Of a stretch of 64,000 bases of DNA, positions 16,955-26,217 are shown piece by piece. The translations under genes and the position numbers were made by a program. Source of the DNA: an uncultured bacterium. Its GTDB lineage: Bacteria; Bacillota; Clostridia; Lachnospirales; Lachnospiraceae. The stretch is from the NCBI GenBank assembly GCA_948467735.1, contig CAOKFN010000023.1, positions 1 through 64,000 of the forward strand. The letters run 5' to 3'. The notes under the pieces were generated by a model. That model worked only from the letters and a program-made list of their open reading frames with translations. It did no database searches and was not told the DNA's origin. Numbering within the stretch: position 1 is the stretch's first letter; each line of letters opens with the position of its first letter.

Positions 16955-17350
16955 CTAATACTGATACCACACATACGTCAGCGCAAGACTCGCCAGCAGG
17001 AACAAAACCCCTACAAACAGGGTAGAATTCCCGCCCTTCGCCTTCCTCTCTTCCTGCTTTTCCATTTTAAATTCATAAAAATCCGTCAGATTGTCGCGCA
17101 CAAGCCCGGGAATCAGCGCATGAGCCCCTTTGCGCAGCGCATAGCCGAAGACGTCCAATATGCCCGTGGAAGAAACATACACAATGACGCCCATTGCAAT
17201 AAACAAAAGCGCGGTCACGGTAAAGCCGTCGCAGATAATCAAAATTCTGTCCGCGCCGCTCTCCGCCTCAAAAATTCCCCGATAACACATGACGCCAAAG
17301 GAAAGCGCCAATCCCAGCGCAGCCTGCACCATATACTTCACATATTTCAT
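16955..17350 (-). CDS. DUF3899-like integral membrane protein
   Basis: 131 residues. Three hydrophobic segments: VQAALGLALSFGVMCY (about 8-23), FTVTALLFIAMGVIVYVSSTG (about 43-63) and LFVGVLFLLASLALTYVWY (about 111-129), with a charged cytoplasmic stretch (EFKMEKQEERKAKGGN). The arrangement matches the small DUF3899 family; function unknown. It lies 8 bases downstream of oppF, so it is probably the last gene of the opp transcript. Confidence 0.65.
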   Translation of the reverse strand: MKYVKYMVQAALGLALSFGVMCYRGIFEAESGADRILIICDGFTVTALLFIAMGVIVYVSSTGILDVFGYALRKGAHALIPGLVRDNLTDFYEFKMEKQEERKAKGGNSTLFVGVLFLLASLALTYVWYQY

Positions 17351-17358
17351 AGGACGGC

Positions 17359-18426
17359 CTATTCCTGTACGCTGGCGCGGTATTTGTCAAATTCCGCCTG
17401 ATTGCAGTGTACGAAATGTCCGGGCAGAATCTCCCGAAGAGCGGGCTTATCCACGCTGTAATCATGCTCCTTCAAGGGCACGTAGGTAATTCTTTTCCTC
17501 TGCTTCTCATACTCCGGATCCGGCATGGGAATCGCCGACAGCAGAGACCTTGTATAAGGGTGAAGGGGATGGAGGAACAGCTCGTCGCTGTCGGCAAGCT
17601 CCACCATCTTGCCGTAGTACATCACGCCGATTCTATCCGAAAAATACTTTACCACGGAGAGATCGTGGGCCACAAAAAGAACCGTCAGGCCCATTTTTTC
17701 CCGCAGATCGTCCAGCAGATTAATCACCTGCGCCTGAATGGACACATCCAGCGCGCTCACCGGCTCGTCTGCGATAATAAGCTCCGGCTCCATGACCACC
17801 GCCCGGGCCACGCCGATACGCTGTCTCTGGCCGCCGGAGAACTCATGGGGATACCGGCCCGCATGTTCCCTCACCAGCCCCACCATTTCCAGCGCTTCAT
17901 AGACCTTCTTCTCTATGACCTTTTTGTCCTTTTCCCCGTTGATAACCAGTCCCTCGGAGATAATCTGACCCACGGTCATACGGGGATCCAGAGAGGCGAT
18001 TGGGTCTTGGAAAATCATCTGGATATCCGTATAAAACCTTCTTTTTTTATGATCCCTCTTCGCCGCCTTGATTTCTTCCTGCTGGGCCTTGATATAATTT
18101 TCCAGCTCCGCCTTCTTTGCGGTTTCGGTTTTCAGCTTCTGTCTGGCTTCCTTGATATTCTCCCGATAGGACAGGGTTCCCGCCGCAATGCGCTCTCCCT
18201 TGAAGTAAATATTGCCGGAGGTGATGTCGTAGAGCTTGATAATGGAGCGGCCCGTGGTGGTCTTGCCGCAGCCCGACTCCCCCACCAGCCCGAACACTTC
18301 GCCCTTTTTAATCTCAAAGCTCACGTCGTCCACCGCTTTATTTTTCTTAAAATACTGGCATAGATGCTCCACCTTCAATAACGTTTCGCCTTCTTTTACC
18401 TTCGCTCTCTCACTCATGGGCCGCAC
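17359..18426 (-). CDS. oppF: Oligopeptide ABC transporter ATP-binding protein OppF
   Basis: 355 residues. Walker A GESGCGKTTTGRSI (about 53), Q-loop MIFQDPIASLDPRM (about 135), signature FSGGQRQRIGVARA, Walker B IIADEPVSALDVS, then the OppF/DppF C-terminal peptide-transporter domain (HPYTRSLLSAIPMPDP). Between Walker A and Q-loop there is a Lys/Glu-rich helical insertion of about 40 residues (ARQKLKTETAKKAELENYIK...). The ATP-driven partner of OppD. It overlaps the end of oppD by 17 bases. Confidence 0.93.
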   Translation of the reverse strand: MRPMSERAKVKEGETLLKVEHLCQYFKKNKAVDDVSFEIKKGEVFGLVGESGCGKTTTGRSIIKLYDITSGNIYFKGERIAAGTLSYRENIKEARQKLKTETAKKAELENYIKAQQEEIKAAKRDHKKRRFYTDIQMIFQDPIASLDPRMTVGQIISEGLVINGEKDKKVIEKKVYEALEMVGLVREHAGRYPHEFSGGQRQRIGVARAVVMEPELIIADEPVSALDVSIQAQVINLLDDLREKMGLTVLFVAHDLSVVKYFSDRIGVMYYGKMVELADSDELFLHPLHPYTRSLLSAIPMPDPEYEKQRKRITYVPLKEHDYSVDKPALREILPGHFVHCNQAEFDKYRASVQE

Positions 18427-20575
18427 CTCTCTTTGCTTTCATCCGGGCTATTCTGTCCGTAATCGTCTTAGGGATCTCTACCTTAGGCGCATCCGGATGC
18501 AGGAGCCATGTGGCCGCCTGATGGGTATCGCTGATTTTAAACATGGGCGGCTGCATCTCAAAGTCAATCTTAAGGGCATATTTATTTCTGTCCGCAAAGG
18601 CGTCTCCCACGGGAGGATATATCATATTGGGGGGGGTGCCGGAAATGGCCTCCAGCTTCTCGTTGGTCTCCACATCCGGCATTGCCGACAAAAGCGCCCA
18701 TGTATAAGGATGCGCCGGGGAATAGAACATATCCTCGCTTGTTCCGATCTCCACAATCTTACCCGCGTACATCACCGCAATCCTGTCCGCCATATTGGCC
18801 ACGACCCCAAGATCATGGGTAATGAAAATAATGGAAAGATGCCTTCTCTCCTTCAGACTGTTAATCAATTCCAATATCTGCGCCTGTATGGTCACGTCCA
18901 GAGCCGTGGTGGGCTCGTCGCAGATTAAAATATCCGGATCCGCCGCCAGTGCGATTGCAATCACGATTCTCTGCCTCATACCGCCGGAAAACTCGAAAGG
19001 ATACTGGCGATAACGCTTTCTGGTATCGGAAATGCCCACCTCTTCCATCAGCTTCAGGGCCTTGTACTTGGCCATGGTCTTCGTAACCTTCAGAACCACT
19101 CCCGAAGCGTTTTCCTTGAAAAACGCAATCAGCCGCTTTGTCTCTCCGTCATAATCCCTTGCGTCCTTATTCTTAAGAACCGCCTTATAATGCTCTATCA
19201 TGCGGTCCACGCAGGCCAGCACCGTCTCCTTGGCCAGATCCAAATCCACGGCGGTGGACGGCGGAACCTTCCATGAAGGCTTCTTTCCACCCGCGGCAAG
19301 TCTGTCATATTTTTTCTGCTGCTTATTATGGACGACAGCCGCCTTCTTATTCTTGCCGATACCCGAAAAATATTGATCCAGATCGCCCTTTAGGCTGATG
19401 GCAAAGGTGTACGCAACACTGTCCTTATTGATTTCCAGTCTGTCGATGGATTTCTCCACCGCCTCGGACATCACCCTGCAGGCCTCATAGCAGGCCGTCT
19501 TATCCAGATTCTCCGCAGTAAAGACGCCCCTCTTTTCCTCCAATACCTTCAACGCCTCCTGCTTCAAGGCATTGTGCTCCTTGGCGCTGTGTGCCAAGGC
19601 CTCCGCCGCATAATGGCGGAATTCATCCATAAAATGTTCGTCCGCATACCTGCGCAGATAGGCGTTCAATTCCGCCACGGGCTTATCCGGCAGGGCTTCC
19701 CCGGAAAAGGTAATATAATATCCCATATTGAAGAAGTCCGGTTCGTCTTTCTTTAGCGCCTCCTCCACAATCTCCTTTATCTGGGTGAGAATGCGCACGG
19801 TCTGGGGATATTCCTTCCTGCCGATCTCCCCTCCGCTCACCTTTTTCAGCTCGGCCGCAAGCTGCGCTATCTTTTCGGCATCCGTGCCGCTTACCACATA
19901 ATCGTTCGGCACCTGCTTCGCCAGCCGGATAATCTCGTTGATATTATACTTCTCATCCTCAAACGCCTTTTTCTCAATGTGGAACAGAACGTCCTTGATG
20001 GCGTCCACCACTTCCTCAGCGGCTTCATGGGCGGTCATATATGCCTGTTCCAGCTCAATATGTTTAAACTCAAATTTATCGAAATTCTTACACATGGCCT
20101 TCAGCTGTTCCGCCTTCGCCCCGTCTCCCTTGGCGGAAGCTTCCACCATCGCCTTTTCAAAAAGCGCCAGCGTAGAGTTAAACGCCTGCCTGCTGGATTT
20201 CTGTCTGGCCTTTCCCTTCAAAAGCATGGCCTCCGTCAGCTGCTTTCCTATGCGCATGATGGGATTTAAGCTGGACAGGGGATCTTGGAAGATCATAGCG
20301 ATCTTATCCCCGCGGATATGATAAAACTCATCCTCGGAAACCTTCAAAAGATCCATGCCGTCATAAATGATGGAGCCGCCCTCCACGATGGAGTTGCCCG
20401 CAAGAATCCCAAGGATTGCCTTGCTGGTAACGGATTTGCCGGAGCCGGACTCTCCCACAATGGCAAGAGTCTCTCCTTTTTGCAGATCAAAGCTGATATT
20501 CCTTACCGCCTGAACCTTCCCTGCGGGAGTGCGGAAGGAAACCACCAGATTATTGACAGATAATTTTTTCTCCAT
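18410..20575 (-). CDS. oppD: Oligopeptide ABC transporter ATP-binding protein OppD with large internal insertion
   Basis: 721 residues against about 330-350 for typical OppD. Walker A GESGSGKSVTSKAI (about 38), Q-loop MIFQDPLSSLNPIM (about 95), then a helical charged insertion of roughly 370 residues (about 125-495), after which the normal fold resumes at ALKLMEEVGISDTRKRYRQY, signature FSGGMRQRI (about 530), Walker B LICDEPTTALDVT and the C-terminal HPYTWALLSAMPDV domain. The reading frame is open throughout, so the insert is a real domain, not a frameshift. It interrupts the helical subdomain, which contacts the permeases. Four bases separate it from oppC. Confidence 0.92.
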   Translation of the reverse strand: MEKKLSVNNLVVSFRTPAGKVQAVRNISFDLQKGETLAIVGESGSGKSVTSKAILGILAGNSIVEGGSIIYDGMDLLKVSEDEFYHIRGDKIAMIFQDPLSSLNPIMRIGKQLTEAMLLKGKARQKSSRQAFNSTLALFEKAMVEASAKGDGAKAEQLKAMCKNFDKFEFKHIELEQAYMTAHEAAEEVVDAIKDVLFHIEKKAFEDEKYNINEIIRLAKQVPNDYVVSGTDAEKIAQLAAELKKVSGGEIGRKEYPQTVRILTQIKEIVEEALKKDEPDFFNMGYYITFSGEALPDKPVAELNAYLRRYADEHFMDEFRHYAAEALAHSAKEHNALKQEALKVLEEKRGVFTAENLDKTACYEACRVMSEAVEKSIDRLEINKDSVAYTFAISLKGDLDQYFSGIGKNKKAAVVHNKQQKKYDRLAAGGKKPSWKVPPSTAVDLDLAKETVLACVDRMIEHYKAVLKNKDARDYDGETKRLIAFFKENASGVVLKVTKTMAKYKALKLMEEVGISDTRKRYRQYPFEFSGGMRQRIVIAIALAADPDILICDEPTTALDVTIQAQILELINSLKERRHLSIIFITHDLGVVANMADRIAVMYAGKIVEIGTSEDMFYSPAHPYTWALLSAMPDVETNEKLEAISGTPPNMIYPPVGDAFADRNKYALKIDFEMQPPMFKISDTHQAATWLLHPDAPKVEIPKTITDRIARMKAKRGAAHE

Positions 20576-20578
20576 AGG

Positions 20579-22117
20579 TTAATCCTCCGTTCCACGCAGT
20601 GAAGGGTTGAAAGCGTCTCTCAATCCATTCCCGAACAAGTTAAAGGAAATCATCATCATCGAAATCAAAAGCGCCGGAAACAGTATCATATGAGGATAGC
20701 TTGCCAGCATGGGCTGACCCGCGGACAGCATGCTTCCGATGGAGGACAGCGTCGCGGAATCCAGATTGATGATGCCCAGATAAGAAAGGTTTGACTCCGA
20801 GTACACCACGCTTGGAATCATCAATGCGCAGCTTGTAATCAAAGTACCCAGCGCATTGGGGAAGATATGTTTAAACATCAGTCTGGCGTCGCTTGCCCCC
20901 AAGGTTCTCGCGGCCAGAATGTATTCCTGATTCTTATAACGGTAAAACTGCATACGCACTCTGGAAGCCATGCCCAGCCAGCCCGTGAGCACAAAGGCAA
21001 ACAAAAGCGCCGGCACCACTCCCACCTTTCTGGACAAATGCAGCTGGAACAAAGTCGATACGACGATAAAGGGAACATAGTTCAAAATATCGGAAATACG
21101 CTCCATCACCAAGTCAACGGCCCCGCCATAATATCCCTCGACAGCGCCGTAAATAGCGCCGATGAACATATTGATGGCAGACACGCCCAGCGCAAGCAGA
21201 ATACTGAATCTTGCGGCTTTGGCAAGTCTGGTCAGGATATCCTGCCCATAATTATTGGTGCCGAAGAGGAAACTGGGTTCAAAGCCGTAACGATACTGGA
21301 AATAAGTATAGGTAAACAGTCTCGTCTTATACCCCACCGCGCTGGAAGTACCTGTGGCAACGGCATACTTGTAAGAACCGTCGTCCCCCGGGACGCGGAG
21401 GCTGTCGTAATGTCCGTCATTTCCGGTCGTCTTGTAAATGGGGACAAAATTGCCCTCCTTGTCAAGCTTCGGAGCGCCTTTCTGGGTACACTCATACCAC
21501 ACGTTGGCGTTGTTCTTTAGAGATTCCAGCATAAAGGAGGAGGTGTTTACCGCCGGATAAATCACCTGAATCCCCGATTCATTCTGCCATCTCTGGATAT
21601 CCTGATATTCCGCTTCGGTCAGCGTCAGGTAAATCATGCCGTTCTTTAAATAAGAATCCGTCCTGATATCGTAATAAGTGGTATTGGTAGTGCTGGAGGC
21701 GTCCTCATAATTCGCACGATAGACCTCCTTGATCGGGGACATGCCCGTTTCCTCGCCGATGGCAAGGCGGGAATAATAATCATTTTGGTTCACCGTCTCA
21801 TCCATACAGCCGTCCCATCCCAGCCACCCGAGAAAGCGGCTCTTGGGAAGCAGCTTGCCGTACTGCAGATAAAGGGGATCCGTGGGCGTCATCGTATAAT
21901 TATTCTCACAGAAAACAGGCACAAAAATGGCAAAGAGTATCACCAGAAAGATAATGATCGCCGCGATTACGGAGCTCTTGTTGCGGCAGAAACGCCCCAT
22001 GGCGTCCTTAAAATATCCCACGGGCTTTGTGTCCAGACTCTTATCATGAATGGACTCCTCCCGCTTGTAAAATTCAAATTTTTCCTTGGGTATCTTCGTA
22101 TAATCCACCTGTTTCAT
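20579..22117 (-). CDS. oppC: Oligopeptide ABC transporter permease OppC with extracellular insertion
   Basis: 512 residues against about 300 for typical OppC. N-terminal cytoplasmic segment with DAMGRFCRNKSSV, TM1 (VIAAIIIFLVILFAIFVPVF), then an extracellular insert of about 170 residues rich in Tyr, Asn and Thr, before FGTNNYGQDILTRLAKAARF, a standard OppC motif. The remaining TM segments and the EAA loop (ILAARTLGASDARLMFKHIFPNA) are conserved. With OppB it forms the membrane channel. One base separates it from oppB. Confidence 0.92.
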   Translation of the reverse strand: MKQVDYTKIPKEKFEFYKREESIHDKSLDTKPVGYFKDAMGRFCRNKSSVIAAIIIFLVILFAIFVPVFCENNYTMTPTDPLYLQYGKLLPKSRFLGWLGWDGCMDETVNQNDYYSRLAIGEETGMSPIKEVYRANYEDASSTTNTTYYDIRTDSYLKNGMIYLTLTEAEYQDIQRWQNESGIQVIYPAVNTSSFMLESLKNNANVWYECTQKGAPKLDKEGNFVPIYKTTGNDGHYDSLRVPGDDGSYKYAVATGTSSAVGYKTRLFTYTYFQYRYGFEPSFLFGTNNYGQDILTRLAKAARFSILLALGVSAINMFIGAIYGAVEGYYGGAVDLVMERISDILNYVPFIVVSTLFQLHLSRKVGVVPALLFAFVLTGWLGMASRVRMQFYRYKNQEYILAARTLGASDARLMFKHIFPNALGTLITSCALMIPSVVYSESNLSYLGIINLDSATLSSIGSMLSAGQPMLASYPHMILFPALLISMMMISFNLFGNGLRDAFNPSLRGTED

Positions 22118-22118
22118 A

Positions 22119-23075
22119 TTATCGCGCCCCCATTCTGATTCTTGGATCGATGAAACCGTAGCTCAAATCCACCACCAGCCCGGTCATCAGACTGATTAAC
22201 GTATAAAATGCCGTCAGCAGCATAAAAATATTATAATCTCTTGCGGTAATGGAGTTAATCATCAGCTGTCCCACGCCCGGCACGCCGAATATCTTCTCGA
22301 TGACAAAGCTTCCTCCCAAAATACCGATAAATTCTCCCAGAATCATGGGGAATATGGGCACCATGGAATTTCGCAGGGCGTGACGCACCGTGGCCTGCCC
22401 TCTGGTAAGGCCCTTTGTCCTTGCGAGAAGCATAAAGTCGCTGGTGAGCACCTCGGAAAGCTCCGCTCTGGTATAACGCGCAAGTCCTGCGATGCTTCCA
22501 AAGGAAAGGGACAATACCGCCGGAATCACCGACACAAACATAGCCCATGTAAACCAATCCGTACCGCTCTTCATCTGCAGAGGGAAAACCGACAGCTTGA
22601 AACACAAAAGATACTGCACCAGAAGCGCGTAGACATAGCTGGGCACGGAAATAAAGACCATAACCAAGGTAGAGATCAGGTAGTCCTGCCACTTATTCTT
22701 TTTCAACGCGGCATAAATCCCCAGCAGAAGTCCCGTGGGAATGCTTAAAACCACTGAGTAGATATTCACAAGAAGCGTGGCGGGCAGCTTGGATACGAAT
22801 ACGCTCCACACCTCCGAGCCTCTGTACAGCGTCTCGCTGATACCCCAGTCGCCTCCCAACAGACTCTTTTTTAAGAATATGCCGTACTGAACCAAAATCG
22901 GTTTATTGTAACCCAAGGCCTCTCTTCTCTGCAATATCAGATTCATATCCTGCCCATACTGCTGCACGTCCGTCATTGGAAGCAGCTTAACCAAGACAAA
23001 ACACATGGTCAGAATTGCAAGAAACACCCCGATCATCAATGTAATACGTTTCAGGACATACTTGAACATGTACAT
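22119..23075 (-). CDS. oppB: Oligopeptide ABC transporter permease OppB
   Basis: 318 residues from ATG 23075, preceded by GGGAGGGAAGG; an in-frame start at 23174 lacks a site. TM1 MFKYVLKRITLMIGVFLAILTMCFVLVKL, the periplasmic region LGYNKPILVQYGIFLKKSLLGGDWG, and the EAA loop FMLLARTKGLTRGQATVRHALRN are typical of OppB/DppB. Usual length, unlike its partners. It is separated from oppA by 264 bases that hold a terminator-like hairpin. Confidence 0.94.
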   Translation of the reverse strand: MYMFKYVLKRITLMIGVFLAILTMCFVLVKLLPMTDVQQYGQDMNLILQRREALGYNKPILVQYGIFLKKSLLGGDWGISETLYRGSEVWSVFVSKLPATLLVNIYSVVLSIPTGLLLGIYAALKKNKWQDYLISTLVMVFISVPSYVYALLVQYLLCFKLSVFPLQMKSGTDWFTWAMFVSVIPAVLSLSFGSIAGLARYTRAELSEVLTSDFMLLARTKGLTRGQATVRHALRNSMVPIFPMILGEFIGILGGSFVIEKIFGVPGVGQLMINSITARDYNIFMLLTAFYTLISLMTGLVVDLSYGFIDPRIRMGAR

Positions 23076-23152
23076 AAAAAACCTTCCCTCCCTTACATTT
23101 ATGTTTTGTGCGATACCATATTGTATGCCGCCCGCGGCGCCGTCTCCCGCGC

Positions 23153-23203
23153 GGCACTGCTTTTTGTGTGACACTGCCCTTTGTGTGACACTGCCCTTTG
23201 TGT
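23153..23203. repeat. 17-bp tandem repeat in the oppA-oppB gap
   Basis: Two exact units GACACTGCCCTTTGTGT (23170-23186, 23187-23203) and a degenerate third before them (23153-23169). Non-coding; it lies in the 5' part of the oppB leader. Confidence 0.7.
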
Positions 23204-23291
23204 CTATACAGCTCCCTCGGAACCTTTTCCGCAGAATCTGTATAAATACAAATATGCAGCTTTCAGCGGCAAAAAACCTCAGAAACCCACA

Positions 23292-23315
23292 AAAGGGGCG
23301 AAAACTCGCCCCTTT
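23292..23315 (-). terminator. Stem-loop after oppA (partial terminator or processing site)
   Basis: AAAGGGGCG (23292-23300) pairs with CGCCCCTTT (23307-23315) around a 6-base loop, 25 bases beyond the oppA stop. In the minus direction it is followed by TTGTGGG, a weak T-tract. Such hairpins usually raise the amount of binding-protein mRNA over permease mRNA. Confidence 0.65.
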
Positions 23316-23339
23316 GGGTCCCTTATGATTACCAAGAGA

Positions 23340-25898
23340 TTACTTGTAATTCAGGGTGCCGCCCTGAGAAGCAACATATGCGTCCCACTCAGCATCGGTA
23401 TAGTTGTAAGTCATATATTTCTCACCGCCACGGCCGATACCATAGTAGTACTCTTCCGTACCATAGGTGATCTGCATACCCTTCAGACCTGCGGAAGCAG
23501 CATCTACCATGGGAATCAAATCATAAGTCTGCAATACGGCGTTTTCAAGCTCGGACAAAATCAACATTCTCTCTTCCGGCACATTATCGCTGGAACCTGC
23601 GCTGTAGGTCTTAGTAGTGCCGTCGGCCGCCGTAATCGTGATGGGCGTGCCGCTGATAGACTGCGTCCAATCCCATACGGAAGCGGTGTAATCCGTTCCG
23701 CCCAGCTTGATGGTAATGGTTTCCTTTGTGGTATCCCAGCTGGGATCATACTGATAAGTCTTGCTTGTGTACGCTTCCATCAAACCGTAAGGATCCAATG
23801 CGGAACCTGACCATCCCACCAGGGGCAGCATATCAACCTGATTGCTCTTCAATGCATCCGAGAACGCATTGCCCAGAGTGTCGTCCTTGCTAAAGACAAG
23901 CTTGCCTTCCAGCTTCGTGCCCTTTACCGCATCCTGATAAGCGCTTGACAGATATTCATACGCCCTTGCATATAAGTCGCTTGTCGAAGGAAGTCCGATC
24001 GTAAGAGACACAACGTCGTTTTCTTTCATCAGACCCTGCTCAATGGCAATGTCGTAAGCCTTGTCAAAATACTGCTTTGCCATATCAAGGTTATATCCTG
24101 TAATGCTCTCAACAGCATCGTCAACCGTCTCATACATCTTTCCGGCTCCGATATCGTCGCCCAATCCCCAGAAGTTGGCGAGAACCCATTTTGCCTCCTC
24201 ATTGGAACGATAGCTGACAGCGTTCACAGGGTCGGAAATAATCAGCTCGGAATAAACGCCGAAGGCCGGATTGTTGGTGGGAACCGCAGCCAGCGCAAAC
24301 GCCGCGCGGTCAAGGGCATATGCCAGCGCCATACGGAATTCCTTCACGGTGATGATGGTCTTGTTATAGCCGGCGCCCAGATTATTCTGTACGGTGGTCA
24401 AAGCCTTCACATCCGGATTCATAGCGAGGAAGTAAGTCGAAGGCCTCTTTGTATAATAGGTGTGCTCGCTTGCCGCATAGGTATCCATATCCGTCGCATC
24501 CAGTCCGTAGGAATCGGTCTTGCCGCTCAGGAACAGCTCAAGACGGGTTGCCGCTTCCGCCACAGTGCTGTAGACGATTCTGGTCGTCTGATAATAACCT
24601 GCTTTCACATCATAGAACAGGTCATTTCTCTCCAAGGTATACTCTTTGTCTGCCTGAAAAGCAGTCAGCTTGTAAGGACCGTAAGAGATGGTGGTGTCCA
24701 CGGAAGTGCCGTAGGTATTGGTGTATACGCCGTCCTTCACGCTCTCGCATTTGGTGTACAGATCTTCGTTCACCAGCCATGAATCCGTGAACGCATACAG
24801 CAGATCAAATCCTGACATGGGCCTTGCAAGCACCACCACAAACTCCGTGTCGGAGACTGCGAAGATACCCACTTCGTCAAATTTCATCTCGGGATAGGTC
24901 TCCTCGAAATAGCAGAACTCCTCCCATTCCTTGTTGCCATAGTCGTCATTGGCCTTGTTTGCCGCCTCGTATGCCGCAAAATCGGCAAAACCCTGCATAT
25001 GGGCAATGATCTCAACCAGAGCCTTCTGAACCTCCTCCGTTACCTTCACATAGCCGTCCGCGTCCGCGTTCGCCGTGATGACAGTGGTATAGAGATCCGC
25101 GCCGTCCTTCATAAACCATTCGCTGTTCTGCGCATACTGGCCCGCAAGGCTTGCGCCCCATGAAGCGCCGTCGTTGATATTGAGCACGACCGCCTTGCCG
25201 TCATAGGTATAAACGCCATTGGCGTCCTTGGTAAAATCTTCCATTTTGATATATCCGTTGGACATAACGCCCGTCACATAAACGGTCTTGCCCTGATATA
25301 CATAATTCTTTGCGTTTACAATCTCCTTGGAACCGGAATATAAGGTATCCGCACGATAATTTCCTGCCACGGGATTCAACAGCAGTTCGGCGGAACGCAC
25401 GAAATCCTGCGCCTTGATGGGGGTGCCGTCCTGCCAGCATAGGTCGCTTCTCAGCGGAAGCTTCCATGCCTTCGCGGTATCTCCCTCGGCAATGCCGTAC
25501 TTGCCCACATACTGAGAAGTCACATCCACGGGCTCCCCTGTGGTCATGCCGGGAACAAGCGCCCAGCCGGTCTTATCTTCATTGTAGTCAAACACATAGA
25601 ATGAGTCGGACAGGTATCCCAGCATATAATCTCCATCCGTGGAAGTCTGATAGGTATGAGGATTCCAGTTGGTAGGGCTTGCCGCGAACGCAATATTATA
25701 AGTATACTCTGCGCCGCTCGGTGCCGCCGTCGGCTGTGTCGTTGCGTCAGGGCCTGCCGTCACATCCGGACCCGGAGTAGCATCCGAAGAAGGCGGGTTG
25801 GTCGCCTGACTTTGGTTATCGTCGCTCTCATTGCCGCACCCTGTAAAAGACAACACCATTACGGATGCAAGAAAAAGAGCTAAAGCTTTCTTTTTCAT
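23340..25898 (-). CDS. oppA: Oligopeptide ABC transporter substrate-binding lipoprotein OppA (extended)
   Basis: 852 residues against about 540-600 for typical OppA. MKKKALALFLASVMVLSFTGCG gives a lipobox (FTGC); a Thr/Pro/Asp-rich linker follows. The SBP_bac_5 fold shows LPLRSDLCWQDGTPIKAQDFVRSAE, ISYGPYKLTAFQADKEYTLERN, VKEFRMALAYALDRAAFA and a C-terminal GWSGSALDPYGLM. Extra blocks lie around 190-330 and 560-610. It captures peptides outside the cell. First gene of the opp operon, with its own promoter and a strong RBS (AGGAGG). Confidence 0.93.
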   Translation of the reverse strand: MKKKALALFLASVMVLSFTGCGNESDDNQSQATNPPSSDATPGPDVTAGPDATTQPTAAPSGAEYTYNIAFAASPTNWNPHTYQTSTDGDYMLGYLSDSFYVFDYNEDKTGWALVPGMTTGEPVDVTSQYVGKYGIAEGDTAKAWKLPLRSDLCWQDGTPIKAQDFVRSAELLLNPVAGNYRADTLYSGSKEIVNAKNYVYQGKTVYVTGVMSNGYIKMEDFTKDANGVYTYDGKAVVLNINDGASWGASLAGQYAQNSEWFMKDGADLYTTVITANADADGYVKVTEEVQKALVEIIAHMQGFADFAAYEAANKANDDYGNKEWEEFCYFEETYPEMKFDEVGIFAVSDTEFVVVLARPMSGFDLLYAFTDSWLVNEDLYTKCESVKDGVYTNTYGTSVDTTISYGPYKLTAFQADKEYTLERNDLFYDVKAGYYQTTRIVYSTVAEAATRLELFLSGKTDSYGLDATDMDTYAASEHTYYTKRPSTYFLAMNPDVKALTTVQNNLGAGYNKTIITVKEFRMALAYALDRAAFALAAVPTNNPAFGVYSELIISDPVNAVSYRSNEEAKWVLANFWGLGDDIGAGKMYETVDDAVESITGYNLDMAKQYFDKAYDIAIEQGLMKENDVVSLTIGLPSTSDLYARAYEYLSSAYQDAVKGTKLEGKLVFSKDDTLGNAFSDALKSNQVDMLPLVGWSGSALDPYGLMEAYTSKTYQYDPSWDTTKETITIKLGGTDYTASVWDWTQSISGTPITITAADGTTKTYSAGSSDNVPEERMLILSELENAVLQTYDLIPMVDAASAGLKGMQITYGTEEYYYGIGRGGEKYMTYNYTDAEWDAYVASQGGTLNYK

Positions 25899-26060
25899 AA
25901 TATCTCCTCCTTACTTGATTCATTTCGCATACTTTTTCACTTTACCGCTTCAAAGTATTACACTTAACAAAAAAAAGGAGAAAATAATCTAAACTACCCA
26001 CTCCTTTATGCGTAACTTTGGCTTTATGCAGTTGTGATGTATACAAAACTTACATAAAAT

Positions 26061-26089
26061 AGAATAAACGATAACGCAAAAATTGTCAA
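26061..26089 (-). promoter_or_regulatory. Putative sigma-A promoter of the opp operon
   Basis: On the minus strand TTGACA (26084-26089), 17-base spacer, TATTCT (26061-26066), about 163 bases ahead of oppA. The leader between contains AT-rich sequence and an AAAAAAAGGAG stretch; I see no riboswitch or T-box in it. Confidence 0.65.
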
Positions 26090-26148
26090 TAGTTTTTTAT
26101 TTGGAAAATTTTAAGAAACATAACAATTATGCTGTGACGCAGATCCGA

Positions 26149-26189
26149 AAATAATAAGAAAAGCGGGGCTGTCTATTCCCGACAGCCCC
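26149..26189 (-). terminator. Intrinsic terminator of the enolase gene
   Basis: GGGGCTGTC (26165-26173) pairs with GACAGCCCC (26181-26189) around a 7-base loop; in the minus direction GCTTTTCTTATTATTTT follows. It lies 29 bases beyond the stop at 26218. Confidence 0.8.
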
Positions 26190-26217
26190 ATCTTCTTTCC
26201 GGCAAAATCCGCCCCGC

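Noticed and set aside
25899..26217. T-box or riboswitch ahead of oppA
   Set aside because: No specifier hairpin, T-box sequence or antiterminator; only a promoter and AT-rich leader are visible.
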